DNA of 64,000 nt from Oscillatoria princeps RMCB-10 (GTDB lineage Bacteria; Cyanobacteriota; Cyanobacteriia; Cyanobacteriales; Oscillatoriaceae), in assembly GCA_019359235.1 (NCBI GenBank), contig JAHHHT010000005.1, positions 1 through 64,000 of the forward strand. Reading direction: 5' to 3'. The notes under the pieces were generated by a model. That model saw nothing but the letters and a program-made list of their open reading frames with translations, was not told the DNA's origin and did not search any database. Position 1 is the stretch's first letter. Each line of letters begins with the position of its first letter. This document shows positions 47,002-55,762 of this stretch, in pieces. A program made the translations under genes and the position numbers.

Positions 47002-49656
47002 TCAAAATTCCCCCACCGGCAGCGTAAACCAAAACGTCGCCCCCGCACCTGGCGAGCTAATCACCCCAATCTTCCCCCCGTGCGCCGCAATAATTTGCCG
47101 GCACAAATACAGCCCCAAACCCAAGCCGGTGGAGCGGCGTGTCTGGGAACCGCGTGCGTAAAGTTCAAACAGCTCCTCGCACTGCGCTTCACTCATCCCC
47201 ACCCCATTATCCTGCAGGGCGCAGCGAATCATCTGGGAATCCGATTGCTCCCCCTCTCCGCCCTCAACCGCAGCAGAAACAGTCAAACTCAATCCCGGCG
47301 GATTGTGATGCAAAGCATTGGCAATCAAATTTTCAAACACCCGCCACAGCTGCCCCGAATCCGCACTCACCACAGGCAAATCAGCCGGCACCCTATTCCT
47401 GAGAGTCGCTTGATTTTTTGCCAGCAGAGGCTGGAAATCTTCCACAATCGATTCAATCAGCTCGCCCAGGCGCACCGGCTCCCGCTGCAGCGCAATCCCC
47501 CGCACCTCGCTGGCGTGAACATCCAGCAGCGAATTAATCAATTTCAGCTGGCGCTCGCTCCCCTGAACCATCCGCTCCAGAATCGAGCGAGCGACGGGAA
47601 TCGCTGGCGGCTGACTCCCCCCAGCACCCGGCGCAGAACTGTTCAGCAAATTCTTCCACACCAGCAAGGAACCCATCACCGGCGTCCGCAAATCGTGCGT
47701 CACCGCGTGCAAAAACAAATCCTTCATCTGGTTGAGTTCCTGCAGTTCCCGATTGCGCTGCTGCAGCTGAGCCGTGCGCTCCTCGACTTGCTTTTCCAAA
47801 TTCGCATTCAGTGCCGCCAGCCGCTGGTAGAGCTGACCTTGCTTAATCGCAATCGCCACTTGAGTCGCCAGTCGCTCCAGCAATTCTATTTCAAAAGGCT
47901 GCCAGCAACGCGCCCCGCCGCACTGGTGAGCCACCAACAAACCAAACGGCTCCTCATCCACCACAATCCTCACCGCCAAGCTCGCCTTAATCTGATACTC
48001 CGCATAGTGCCGCGCCAGATAGGGCGGCACCGGCACCGCAGAAGTATCCCCAACAGCGCCAACCGAATGCCCGTCAAACAGCGCCTTAACTTTCCTAAAA
48101 TACATGTCGCGCTTTAGCGCGTATCCCAGCATCGGCGGAAAGCCAGCAGCCACCGATTCCGCCACCACCAAAGCGTCAGAATTATCATCTAGGTAGCCAA
48201 TATAAACCCGGTCAGCTTTCAGGACTTGACGAATCTCACAAACTGTGCTATTAAGAATTTGGTGCAAATCGAGCGACTGGCGAATGCGCAGGGCAATTTC
48301 TGCCAGCAAGCGGTCGCGCTCTTGCGCCGCCCGCAGCTTTTCCTCCGCCCGCACTCGCTCGGTAATATCATTCGTCGCCGCCAGCAAACAGCGCTCACCG
48401 GCAATCTCGACAATCTCAGCCGAAAGCAAACCCACCCGCACATCCCCCGTCTTCGTGCGGATTTTAACTTCCATATTGTCAACCGCACCCTGCTCTTGCA
48501 GCGCCTGTTTCATGAGCTCGCGCTCTTGCGGAGCGACCCAAATATTCAGATCCATAACCGTTCGACCAATTACTTGCTCGCGCCGGTATCCTAAAATGCG
48601 CAAGCAAGTCTCATTGACATCAATGTAGCGCCCCTCCTTGAGAGTGCTGATGCTAATCGCATTCGGGCTGCAGCGAAAAGCTTTTGAGAACTTCTCCTCC
48701 GACAGCTGCAGCGCCTGCTGAGCTTCTTTGAGTTCCGTAATGTCAACGCCGACACACACAGCCGCCTCACCTTGAAGGTACTTCTGAGCGACTACGATGT
48801 GATGTCTTTTCCCCCCCACAGCAGCGCCGGCATCTAGCCGGTGCGCGAAAGCCATTTCTTGCGAGGCTTCCCGTGCCGGTGAGGCGAAAAATTCCGACAA
48901 AAATTCCTTCAGCCCACCGGCTGACTGCATAAACCCCAATTCCTTTCCGACAAAATCTGCCGGTGTCCGCCCGAAAGTCTTCGCCAAATACCGGTTCACG
49001 CCCAGATACTTCAAATCCGAACCAATCCAAGAAACGCACCCCGGCACCGCATCCAGAACCGCTTGCAGCTGGTCTTTTGCCTCCTGCAGCGCTTTTTCTG
49101 CCAGCATGCGGTGGGTGATATCCAGAACATATCCTTCATAGTGAGTAACTTCCCCCCGCTCGTTGCGGAGAGCCGCCGTGAAATCGCAAACCCACCGCAC
49201 CTCCCCACTGGCGCGGAAAATGCGATAGTCCTGCTCAAAGGAGTCCAAAACCGCCGCATTATGCGCTTGCAGTTCAGCCACAATTCTCGGCACATCATCC
49301 GGATGCACGATGCTGGCGTAGGGCAATCTGCCACTGGTAAAATCATCAGGATTGAACCCCCACTGAGTCACATTGGGAGACACATAGTCTACCGGCCAAT
49401 TTTCTTCCGACCGCCACCGGAAGATGATCACCGGCCCTCCCGCAAACAGCCGGCGCTCTCGCTGCAGCGCTTCTTCCGCCTGTTGGCAGCGGATTCTCTC
49501 CGCTTGCAGCCGGTCATTTGCTGCGCTTAAAGCCGCTTTTTGTTCCTCAACTTTGCGCTTAAGATCCGCATTTTCCTGCTGCAGTTTACGGATGGCTTCT
49601 ACTATTTCTGACTCCGAAACATCCGCTTGTATAATTTCGTTTAATTTTTCTTCCAC
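47002..49656 (-). CDS. Multi-PAS/GAF sensor histidine kinase
   Basis: An 884-aa soluble kinase with no membrane segments. An N-terminal coiled coil (1-70) is followed by three PAS/PAC units (about 72-190 with YEGYVLDITHR, 195-315 with VCVGVDITELK, 325-440 with LLAATNDITERV) and a GAF domain (about 460-620, ending LLVAHQCGGARCWQPFEIEL). Then come a coiled linker, the DHp domain with His654 in HAVTHDLRTPVMG, and a HATPase with NALHHNP, DNGVGM and GLGLGLYLC boxes. The GAF lacks a clear bilin-cysteine motif, so a light-sensing role is not supported. No receiver or regulator is adjacent. Confidence 0.93.
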   Translation of the reverse strand: MEEKLNEIIQADVSESEIVEAIRKLQQENADLKRKVEEQKAALSAANDRLQAERIRCQQAEEALQRERRLFAGGPVIIFRWRSEENWPVDYVSPNVTQWGFNPDDFTSGRLPYASIVHPDDVPRIVAELQAHNAAVLDSFEQDYRIFRASGEVRWVCDFTAALRNERGEVTHYEGYVLDITHRMLAEKALQEAKDQLQAVLDAVPGCVSWIGSDLKYLGVNRYLAKTFGRTPADFVGKELGFMQSAGGLKEFLSEFFASPAREASQEMAFAHRLDAGAAVGGKRHHIVVAQKYLQGEAAVCVGVDITELKEAQQALQLSEEKFSKAFRCSPNAISISTLKEGRYIDVNETCLRILGYRREQVIGRTVMDLNIWVAPQERELMKQALQEQGAVDNMEVKIRTKTGDVRVGLLSAEIVEIAGERCLLAATNDITERVRAEEKLRAAQERDRLLAEIALRIRQSLDLHQILNSTVCEIRQVLKADRVYIGYLDDNSDALVVAESVAAGFPPMLGYALKRDMYFRKVKALFDGHSVGAVGDTSAVPVPPYLARHYAEYQIKASLAVRIVVDEEPFGLLVAHQCGGARCWQPFEIELLERLATQVAIAIKQGQLYQRLAALNANLEKQVEERTAQLQQRNRELQELNQMKDLFLHAVTHDLRTPVMGSLLVWKNLLNSSAPGAGGSQPPAIPVARSILERMVQGSERQLKLINSLLDVHASEVRGIALQREPVRLGELIESIVEDFQPLLAKNQATLRNRVPADLPVVSADSGQLWRVFENLIANALHHNPPGLSLTVSAAVEGGEGEQSDSQMIRCALQDNGVGMSEAQCEELFELYARGSQTRRSTGLGLGLYLCRQIIAAHGGKIGVISSPGAGATFWFTLPVGEF

Positions 49657-50211
49657 GTTTTTGCCCCCAGCAGTAGGTCAGCATAAATAAACGTAATAAC
49701 CCCACCCCCCAACCCCTTACAAGGGTAGGTTTTTCTCTTTCCCGCATCGGAAGGGCGAAGCATGAGCGTTGTTAAATCCTGGTTAAGTAGCAAAGATCCT
49801 CACGCTCATGCTTCGCCCCTACATTGGATCTGGTGTGGGGGCGAAGCATTGGCGCGGGTATCTTTACGACTCCGCCCGATATTGCCGTTCGCCAATGCTA
49901 GCTGCTGACGCAGCCGCTTCGCTAACGCCCTCAACGCTAACCAACGAAAAAACCCACCCCCGAAGCCCCCCAACCCCCTTTCCGCTAGGGGGGAGGGGGA
50001 GTCTGACTCCCCTCCCCGGTTACGGCGCAGGCACAAGAGTGTCGCCGGCGCACACCACGGAAGTTGCAGGGGGTGGAGTTTAGGCATTTCACGTTTAATT
50101 TTGCCCAGCTATTTCACAAAGAGAATCCCCCGATAGGATGATTTGGATTCGGGAAATCGAGAGCCGGTGAAAAGTGGGGTAGCGTCCACCGGCACCCTAC
50201 CGGGAGGGGAT
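49657..50211. other. Gene-free, repeat-rich stretch
   Basis: About 555 bp. It holds the GGGCGAAGCATGAGCGT inverted repeat (49753-49818), a second partial element beginning GGGGCGAAGCATTGGCG (about 49837) with CGCCAATGC at 49890, and a CCCCTTTCCGCTAGGGGGGA block near 49975. No gene is seen. Confidence 0.5.
49753..49818. repeat. GGGCGAAGCATGAGCGT inverted repeat
   Basis: GGGCGAAGCATGAGCGT (49753-49769) is inverted at 49802-49818 around a 32-base centre. The outer 11 bases are identical to those of 15991-16057 while the inner arms differ, as if only the tips are conserved. The whole is about 66 bp, like the other copy. Confidence 0.7.
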
Positions 50212-51201
50212 TCACTGCTCAGTTTCCAGCTCAGCCACAAACGCGGCAACCGTAGCGACAAATTCCGGGGTAGACTCATAAGGCAAAACATTTCGGCCCT
50301 TTATTTGAAGCCCCCGCCCCTGCGGCAGACAGTCCAAGTAGTCAGCCAAACGTTGCGCCGGCAGCTCTTGCTTGCCTTCCCGACTGATGCTGGATGCCTT
50401 TTCCTCCAGAACCACAAGCGCTGGTTGGGCGATGCCAGCCACTGCCGGTTTGTAGTCCTTTCGCCAAAACCCAGCCAGGAAAGAAAAAACAGCATGCCGG
50501 CTGGCTGGATTTGTCGCACCTGCTTCCAGAGTGTCGAGCCACTCAGCGTCAACCGAACTGGCATCACCGAACAGCTGTTTGGTGGAAAACGATTGCAGAA
50601 ACTGCCGGCGGCGGGCGTAGCGGTAAAAAGCGCTGCCTGCCGGTGAGTCTAGCAGATTCCAAATCAATTTTTGCTGCCAAGCCGGCGCATTTTTTGTCAT
50701 AATTGCCCAAGCCGGCGGGCCGGCGAGCACCAGCCCGCGAATCAAATTCGGCTGCAATTGCGCCAGTTCAATCGCCACCGGCAGCAGCGCCCCTTGCACC
50801 ACAACAATCGCCGGTTTTCCCACCACGGTCTGCAAAAAGTGCTGCAACTGATCAGCCCAATCTGCCGGCGTGTAAGCCGCACGCGGCATGTCACTTTCCC
50901 CACATCCGAGTAAATCCGGATTGTAAATCGGATTCCGGCGACCGGTTTGATACCACTCTTTGCAGAAGCGGTGCCAAAACCGGCGCGACAGCCCCACACC
51001 AATCGGGTGTACCAGCAGGAGGGGGAGGCTGCTGCCGGCATCTGAATGTGCCGGTGTGTGGAGTTCGTAGGAAGCGCGGTAATCCCGCCAAGTGTAAAAC
51101 AGTGTTTGCGGGAGAGATTCGGTTCCCCCTTCAGTGGGTTGTGCTGCAGTAGATTTTGCTTGCATAGTTGCTGGTGTTTGCGGCTGTAGTGATTGTGCCA
51201 A
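50212..51201 (-). CDS. Alpha/beta hydrolase-fold protein with degenerate triad
   Basis: A 329-aa protein with a clear alpha/beta hydrolase core: LPLLLVHPIGVGLSRRFWHR (oxyanion region), NPDLLGCGESDMP and PADWADQLQHFLQTVVGKPA. The nucleophile elbow, normally GxSxG, reads VVVQGALLP with glycine in the serine position. The usual histidine region reads IKGRNVLPYESTPEF, with no histidine. It is therefore probably not a hydrolase; binding or structural roles are possible. The family seems conserved in cyanobacteria, so this is unlikely to be local decay. An internal ATG (13 codons in) is an alternative start. Confidence 0.75.
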   Translation of the reverse strand: MAQSLQPQTPATMQAKSTAAQPTEGGTESLPQTLFYTWRDYRASYELHTPAHSDAGSSLPLLLVHPIGVGLSRRFWHRFCKEWYQTGRRNPIYNPDLLGCGESDMPRAAYTPADWADQLQHFLQTVVGKPAIVVVQGALLPVAIELAQLQPNLIRGLVLAGPPAWAIMTKNAPAWQQKLIWNLLDSPAGSAFYRYARRRQFLQSFSTKQLFGDASSVDAEWLDTLEAGATNPASRHAVFSFLAGFWRKDYKPAVAGIAQPALVVLEEKASSISREGKQELPAQRLADYLDCLPQGRGLQIKGRNVLPYESTPEFVATVAAFVAELETEQ

Positions 51202-51240
51202 AAATTAGCGGATAGCGCAACGCGCCTGGGGAACCGACTT

Positions 51241-51271
51241 GTAGGGTGCGTTCCTCCGGAACGCACCCTAC
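51241..51271. repeat. GTAGGGTGCGTTCC hairpin
   Basis: Perfect 14-bp inverted repeat with a TCC loop, between the methyltransferase stop and the start of the hydrolase-fold gene (both minus strand). It is the third full member of the GTAGGGTGCGTT family. Confidence 0.75.
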
Positions 51272-51290
51272 TGGGATCACCTGTGGAGTT

Positions 51291-51917
51291 CTAGACAGTT
51301 TTTTTAGTAAAAATGGAAAGCAAAACCGGCCCGAGCAGAGCGTAATGCCCCGCGCAATCCAATCCCGCTTGCACGCCTAACTGTTCCCGCACCTGAGGGC
51401 TGTAGAATCTCATTCCACCCGGTGAAATATTGAGAAACTGCGGAGTTGGTGGCCACCGAAATGCGGAATCTGCTAAGTAAAAGCGCCCGCCCGGAACGAG
51501 CACCCGGCTGACCTCAGAAAATACCTGTTCGGGGTTCTGGTAGTGCAGGAAACTGATGGTGTTAAAAACCGCATCAAACTGCCCGTCAGCGAAAGGAAGT
51601 GACTCAGCATTACCCCGCACGTAGATGAGACGGGGGCGAACGCTATCGGGCTTGCGCCGGCGGGCCTGACGGATCATCTCAGCAGAGAAATCTAAACCCG
51701 TTCCTTGCAGATTGGGGAACTCCGTGGCGAGGCGAGTCAGCAGGCGTCCGGTGCCGCATCCGATGTCGAGCACATTCGGCTTTTCTGGCAAATCCACACA
51801 CTCAAGCAGCCGGTGGTGAATAGCTTGATAGAATACTGAGGTAAACACCCAGTCGTAGTTGGGTGCCCAGCGGTCGAATAATTTCTGTTTGCTGTTTATA
51901 GCCTTAGGTTGCATCAT
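51291..51917 (-). CDS. Class I SAM-dependent methyltransferase
   Basis: A 208-aa enzyme of the Methyltransf_11/UbiE-like group. The N-terminal FDRWAPNYDWVFTSVFYQ is typical. Motif I is VLDIGCGTGRLL (residues 49-60), motif II gives the acidic GTGLDFSAEM, and motif IV is FDAVFNTISFLHY. SRVLVPGGRFYLAD closes the core. The substrate is probably a quinone, lipid or small metabolite and cannot be assigned. An ATG one codon downstream is equally plausible. Confidence 0.85.
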   Translation of the reverse strand: MMQPKAINSKQKLFDRWAPNYDWVFTSVFYQAIHHRLLECVDLPEKPNVLDIGCGTGRLLTRLATEFPNLQGTGLDFSAEMIRQARRRKPDSVRPRLIYVRGNAESLPFADGQFDAVFNTISFLHYQNPEQVFSEVSRVLVPGGRFYLADSAFRWPPTPQFLNISPGGMRFYSPQVREQLGVQAGLDCAGHYALLGPVLLSIFTKKTV

Positions 51918-52101
51918 CTACCATTTCGGTGTAATATTGCTAGATATTGGAGTGAGTTTCACCACTATTGAAACGAGGCAGAACGAGGCAAACCAGACAG
52001 ACGACGCGGAGCCTCACTCCTCTCGTTCCCAGGCCGAGCCGGGGAACGAGGTGTATTGTCGCCCGCGCCCTGGGAAGGAGGGGATTTATTCCGCGCCGGC
52101 G

Positions 52102-53568
52102 TTACTTGCGCGACAGAGCCGCATTGTAAACCTTTTCATTCGCCTCAGCCGACTTAAATAAGTCTACCACAGGATTGGGGTAATCAACACCTATGCGCAC
52201 CTCGAAACGCTGCTGCTCAACCGGCAATAATTTCCAGGGTTCGTGAAGTTTGCCAGCCGGCACCTTTGCCAGTTCGGGAAGCCAGTGTTTGACGTATTCG
52301 CCCTGGGGGTCGTAATCTTTGGATTGCTTGAGGATGTTGAAGAAGCGGAAGCCCCGCGCGTCATTGCCCACACCGGCAGTGTAGTTCCAGTTGCCCCAAT
52401 TGCTGCAAACATCACAGTCAATCAGCAGAGACTCAAACCACTCAGCCCCCATTTGCCAGTTGATGCCTAAGTTCTTCGTCAGGAAACTGGCGACATTTTG
52501 CCGGCCTCGATTGGACATAAAGCCGGTGGCGGCCAGTTCACGCATGTTAGCATCAACCAGGGGGAAGCCGGTTTTCCCCTCTTTCCAGAGCGCGAATCGC
52601 TGCCAGTCTTCTTGCCAGGGAATCGGCACCCCCTGCAGACCTGACAGGTGAAAAATGCGGTTCCCGTGCTTGGCGCAGATAAAGCGGAAATAATCCCGCC
52701 ACAGCAACTCGAAGATTAGCCAGTAGGTGGAATCGTTTTTAACCCGCTGCTCTTCGTATTTTTGGACTTGCTCGAAGATATAGCGCGGCGACAGGCAACC
52801 CAGTGCCAGCCAGGGCGAAAATTTCGAGGAGTAATCCGCGCCGAGCATGCCATTTCTGGTGTCTTTGTAGACTCTCAGCCGGTCTTGTTTCCAGAAGTAT
52901 TGCTCGACTCTTTCCAGTCCAGCCGTTTCCCCGCCTTTAAATTGTAAGGTGGCTCGCTTGTCGGGCGCGGGTGGCTGAAGTCCGAAATCTGCCAGTTGGG
53001 GGAGGGTGCCGGTGTCAATTTCGGGCAGGGGGGGGAGACGTTTGGGGGTTGGGAAAGTTGGATCGACCTGTGAGGATTGCTCGACTCGCTTGCGAAAGTT
53101 GGTGAAGACTTCCGGGATATTGCTGATGTCGAAAGGCAAATTGTCTGGATGGTAGAGGGTGTGACCCCAGAAAGATTTGAGCGCCACCCCCAGCGGTTTC
53201 AGCGCTTTGCTGAGAGCCTTTTCTACCGCCAACTCTTCTGAGGTGACTTCCTCATGGAAATAGACAGCCTCAGCGCCCAATTCTTTGGCGATCTGTGGTA
53301 TAATGGCTTCAGGCCGGCCTTGGCGAATGACCATATCGCTCCCCAGTTTTTGCAGAGATTGGCGCAGGTCAGCAACACTTTCCAGCAAGAATTGGGCGCG
53401 AAAGTTGCCGGTTTTGGGGAACCCAAAGGAGGTTTGGCCAAATTGCCTGGGGTCAAAGCAGTAAACTGGGATGATTTGGGCTTTTGCTTTGATCGCTTCG
53501 TGGAGCGGCTCGTGGTCGTGGAGCCGCAGGTCATTGCGATACCAGAGGAGAATTCGCTTGGCAGTCAC
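52102..53568 (-). CDS. cry: DASH-type cryptochrome/photolyase
   Basis: A flavoprotein of about 488 aa. The N-terminal antenna domain starts LLWYRNDLRLHDHEPLHEAI. The FAD domain has YSSKFSPWLALGCLSPRYIF, WRDYFRFICAKHGNRIF and TGFMSNRGRQNVASFLTKNL. The DASH-type C-terminal block is CDVCSNWGNWNYTAGVGNDA with SKDYDPQGEYVKHWLPEL. DASH cryptochromes repair cyclobutane dimers in single-stranded DNA and may signal. The GTG at 53568 matches the usual M-T-AK-ILLWYRND start; an ATG 17 codons upstream (53619) adds an atypical tail. Confidence 0.93.
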   Translation of the reverse strand: MTAKRILLWYRNDLRLHDHEPLHEAIKAKAQIIPVYCFDPRQFGQTSFGFPKTGNFRAQFLLESVADLRQSLQKLGSDMVIRQGRPEAIIPQIAKELGAEAVYFHEEVTSEELAVEKALSKALKPLGVALKSFWGHTLYHPDNLPFDISNIPEVFTNFRKRVEQSSQVDPTFPTPKRLPPLPEIDTGTLPQLADFGLQPPAPDKRATLQFKGGETAGLERVEQYFWKQDRLRVYKDTRNGMLGADYSSKFSPWLALGCLSPRYIFEQVQKYEEQRVKNDSTYWLIFELLWRDYFRFICAKHGNRIFHLSGLQGVPIPWQEDWQRFALWKEGKTGFPLVDANMRELAATGFMSNRGRQNVASFLTKNLGINWQMGAEWFESLLIDCDVCSNWGNWNYTAGVGNDARGFRFFNILKQSKDYDPQGEYVKHWLPELAKVPAGKLHEPWKLLPVEQQRFEVRIGVDYPNPVVDLFKSAEANEKVYNAALSRK

Positions 53569-53651
53569 GGCGGATTGTTCGAGTGAATGGGTTTTTCTGG
53601 CATTCTTACAGTTTGCCACAAACCGGAGCCGGTGTCATCGGGTTTAAAATT

Positions 53652-53685
53652 GAGAAACCCGGTTTCTCTAAGAAACCGGGTTTCT
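53652..53685. repeat. AGAAACCCGGTTTCT doublet
   Basis: GAGAAACCCGGTTTCTC and AAGAAACCGGGTTTCT in tandem, separated by one base. It lies between the VOC gene stop and the cryptochrome start. Confidence 0.8.
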
Positions 53686-53698
53686 GGATGGTTGCCGG

Positions 53699-54163
53699 TC
53701 AAGTTTCCAGGGGATCGCAGCGAATCTCGATGATAAAACCATCGGGGTCGTAGACGTAGATTCCCCGTCCGGTGGGGCGCGTCACTGGGCCATGATCCAG
53801 GGGCACTTGATGCGATCGCAGCACCTCAACAGCGCGGTCAAATAAGTGCGGGTCGATGTCGAATGCCAGGTGATTCGCGCGGGTAAAGGCGCGTTTGGGG
53901 TCTGGATCTGCCGGTGCGAGATCCGGTTCGTAAAACAAATCGATAACCGTGCCATCTGGGGTGACGAAGTTGCTGACTTTGCCGGCGGCGACCAATTCTC
54001 GCAGGGTTGTGGGAACCTCGTCGCCGGTGAGTTCGTGCAGCCCCAGGATATTGCCGTAAAAGTTGCGGGATGCCTGGAGATCGCGCACGTTGAAGGCGAT
54101 GTGGTGCACGCGGCGCAGACTCCCCGGAGCGATGCCGGTGGTTGGGTTTTGGGTAGATAGCAT
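53699..54163 (-). CDS. VOC (glyoxalase/dioxygenase) superfamily protein
   Basis: A 154-aa protein with two beta-alpha-beta-beta-beta modules. Metal-ligand candidates are His20 or His21 in RRVHHIAFNVRDL, His in RANHLAFDID and Glu in GFIIEIRCDP. SRNFYGNILGL and GIYVYDPDGFIIEI are characteristic. This is the arrangement of glyoxalase I, fosfomycin-resistance and extradiol dioxygenase relatives; the reaction is not determined. It has normal length and stands alone. Confidence 0.88.
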   Translation of the reverse strand: MLSTQNPTTGIAPGSLRRVHHIAFNVRDLQASRNFYGNILGLHELTGDEVPTTLRELVAAGKVSNFVTPDGTVIDLFYEPDLAPADPDPKRAFTRANHLAFDIDPHLFDRAVEVLRSHQVPLDHGPVTRPTGRGIYVYDPDGFIIEIRCDPLET

Positions 54164-54298
54164 GATTTTAAACCAATAACTTCTGTTAGTGCGATATTGC
54201 CTATCGCAAGGGTACTGCAGTGGGGTGCGTTACTTCGTAACGCTACAATTCAGCTGGAGGGGCGAAATCAAAAAAAGCGATTGCCTTGCTATGAGAAG

Positions 54299-54529
54299 TC
54301 ATCCAAAAGCAAAAACATCCATGTTAATCGACCTCAAAGGTTTGGCCTCACCATGCACCATCAGCCGTACTTTTTCCGCTGTTTCGCGACTGAATGTGAC
54401 TTCGCCGCACCGGCAACAAATTTTGGCGGGAATCCGCTCAACCAGAACAGGCTTGCCATCAATATGAAAAACTTCGCTCACCAAATCTTCGCTTGCTTGG
54501 GTTGAGCCACACACTTGGCATCTGAACAT
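54299..54529 (-). CDS. YgiT-type zinc-finger antitoxin
   Basis: A 76-aa protein with two CxxC knuckles, CQVCGST (residues 4-7) and CCRCGEVTFS (38-41), and the connecting VLVERIPAKI typical of the MqsA/YgiT N-terminal zinc domain. The tail is short, so the helix-turn-helix half of full MqsA is absent. It starts two bases after the stop of a DUF4258 gene, the usual toxin-first order for this pair, and probably binds and neutralises that protein. Confidence 0.85.
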   Translation of the reverse strand: MFRCQVCGSTQASEDLVSEVFHIDGKPVLVERIPAKICCRCGEVTFSRETAEKVRLMVHGEAKPLRSINMDVFAFG

Positions 54530-54531
54530 AC

Positions 54532-54840
54532 TTACCTCCGCTGATAATAGTTAATCCATTGCCCACCATCTGGTTCGTAGATGGTAATGATTTTAGTGAC
54601 TTCCGAATCCATCAAGGAGACTTGCAAATGTAAAGGTCGTCCCGCACTTGTAAAACCCAATAGCAAAAAACTCGGCGAGTATTTGTCCTCGGGATAGTCT
54701 TCAATAACGATTGCATTTTCTCCCGGTTCTCTGATTTCTCGCTCACTGATATTGCGCTCAACAGCCCTTTTGAAGGCGTGTTGGCTAAATTCAAACTGAC
54801 CTAAGTATAGTTGCCTGCGAACATCTTCCAGTGTTTTCAT
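54532..54840 (-). CDS. DUF4258 toxin-like protein
   Basis: A 102-aa protein of the DUF4258 family. The signature FSQHAFKRAVERNISEREIR carries the conserved His and Arg, followed by IVIEDYPEDKYSPSFLLLG and a C-terminal ITIYEPDGGQW. Relatives are RelE/BrnT-like putative RNases paired with YgiT-type antitoxins, and the next gene is exactly that, two bases away. No direct evidence of toxicity. Length and motifs are intact. Confidence 0.85.
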   Translation of the reverse strand: MKTLEDVRRQLYLGQFEFSQHAFKRAVERNISEREIREPGENAIVIEDYPEDKYSPSFLLLGFTSAGRPLHLQVSLMDSEVTKIITIYEPDGGQWINYYQRR

Positions 54841-55015
54841 TCATCTGAACGGTTTGAGTGGCCAGCGGGTCGAGAAGCGCAATAGCTTGACTTCACGCAC
54901 CGCGTGTTCGCCGAAAGCAGTGATGTCTCTATTATACGACATCTGGGTGTGGGGGCCGGCTTCCCGTGCAGTCCACAGCACTCAGAAGTGGGTGCGCAGT
55001 GCGGCACCCCGCACT

Positions 55016-55630
55016 TCAGAACGGAATCTCGTCGTCATCAGGGTCGGAAACCGGCTCAGCCGGCTGAGCGTTGGCTAGAGCTTCATTCGCCTCCTTAATC
55101 TTATCAAACAGAGATGACCTCGACGTTCGCTGCTGCATCAGTTTGTCAATGCCGTATTTAGCTTTGATGGCATTTATCACTTCCGGTGGGGTAGCTTCTT
55201 GAGGCCACTTCAAATCAGCAGCAGTGACAACCGGCACTATTGGCCCCAACTTTTCAACCGGCATATCCGGAAGCCGCACCAGGAAATATTCGCGCCGCCG
55301 CTTGATGTTAGCAGCCCGACTTTCGATTTCCTGCAGAACACCCGCCAGCTGGCTCGGGTGGTGAGAAGCAATGGCCACCCGAACTTCCATATCTTCTAGC
55401 GGAATTCCTAGCGCTTCAGCTTTATCCAGCAACTCCTGAGGAATCTGAGTGGTCATGGGAGGATTAACAGCAGCTGACATTTCTGCCAGAGCCTTTTTCA
55501 CAGTTTCCATCGCCTCCGCGACAGTCAGATTGCTCGCTCTCTCTGCTGGAGTTGTTTCAACCATCCTTTGCAGGCGGGTAGCCGCCTCCCGCAACAAATC
55601 TATTGCCGCCTTTATGCGGTCGTATTCCAT
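55016..55630 (-). CDS. Helical protein ending in an SSB-like acidic tip
   Basis: A 204-aa protein I do not recognise. It is mostly helical (MEYDRIKAAIDLLREAATRL; KALAEMSAAVN; LLDKAEALGIPLEDMEVRVA), with a predicted structured middle (YFLVRLPDMPVEKLGPIVPV) and a linker rich in Ala, Pro and Glu. It finishes PVSDPDDDEIPF. That ending closely matches the C-terminal tip of single-stranded DNA-binding proteins (consensus DDDIPF), which docks DNA-repair and replication enzymes. There is no OB-fold here. AAGGAA seven bases before the ATG supports the start. It may mimic SSB or recruit its partners; this is inference. Confidence 0.65.
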   Translation of the reverse strand: MEYDRIKAAIDLLREAATRLQRMVETTPAERASNLTVAEAMETVKKALAEMSAAVNPPMTTQIPQELLDKAEALGIPLEDMEVRVAIASHHPSQLAGVLQEIESRAANIKRRREYFLVRLPDMPVEKLGPIVPVVTAADLKWPQEATPPEVINAIKAKYGIDKLMQQRTSRSSLFDKIKEANEALANAQPAEPVSDPDDDEIPF

Positions 55631-55685
55631 CTGTAAATTCCTTTACGATAGTGTGAGGTGGATAACAGTGACTTCCCATCGAGCC

Positions 55686-55718
55686 AGAAACCTGGTTTCT
55701 TTAATAAACCAGGTTTCT
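55686..55718. repeat. AGAAACCTGGTTTCT doublet
   Basis: AGAAACCTGGTTTCT and ATAAACCAGGTTTCT in tandem. A member of the dispersed family, downstream of the MDR oxidoreductase. Confidence 0.75.
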
Positions 55719-55762
55719 CAGTTATTAACGCAACCCGCGATGCTTCCCCAAAAGCAAACTTT

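Noticed and set aside
47002-49656. Histidine kinase as a phytochrome or cyanobacteriochrome
   Set aside because: The GAF ends in AHQCGGARCW, common in cyanobacterial GAF domains, but no convincing bilin-binding cysteine-histidine motif or PHY domain is present.
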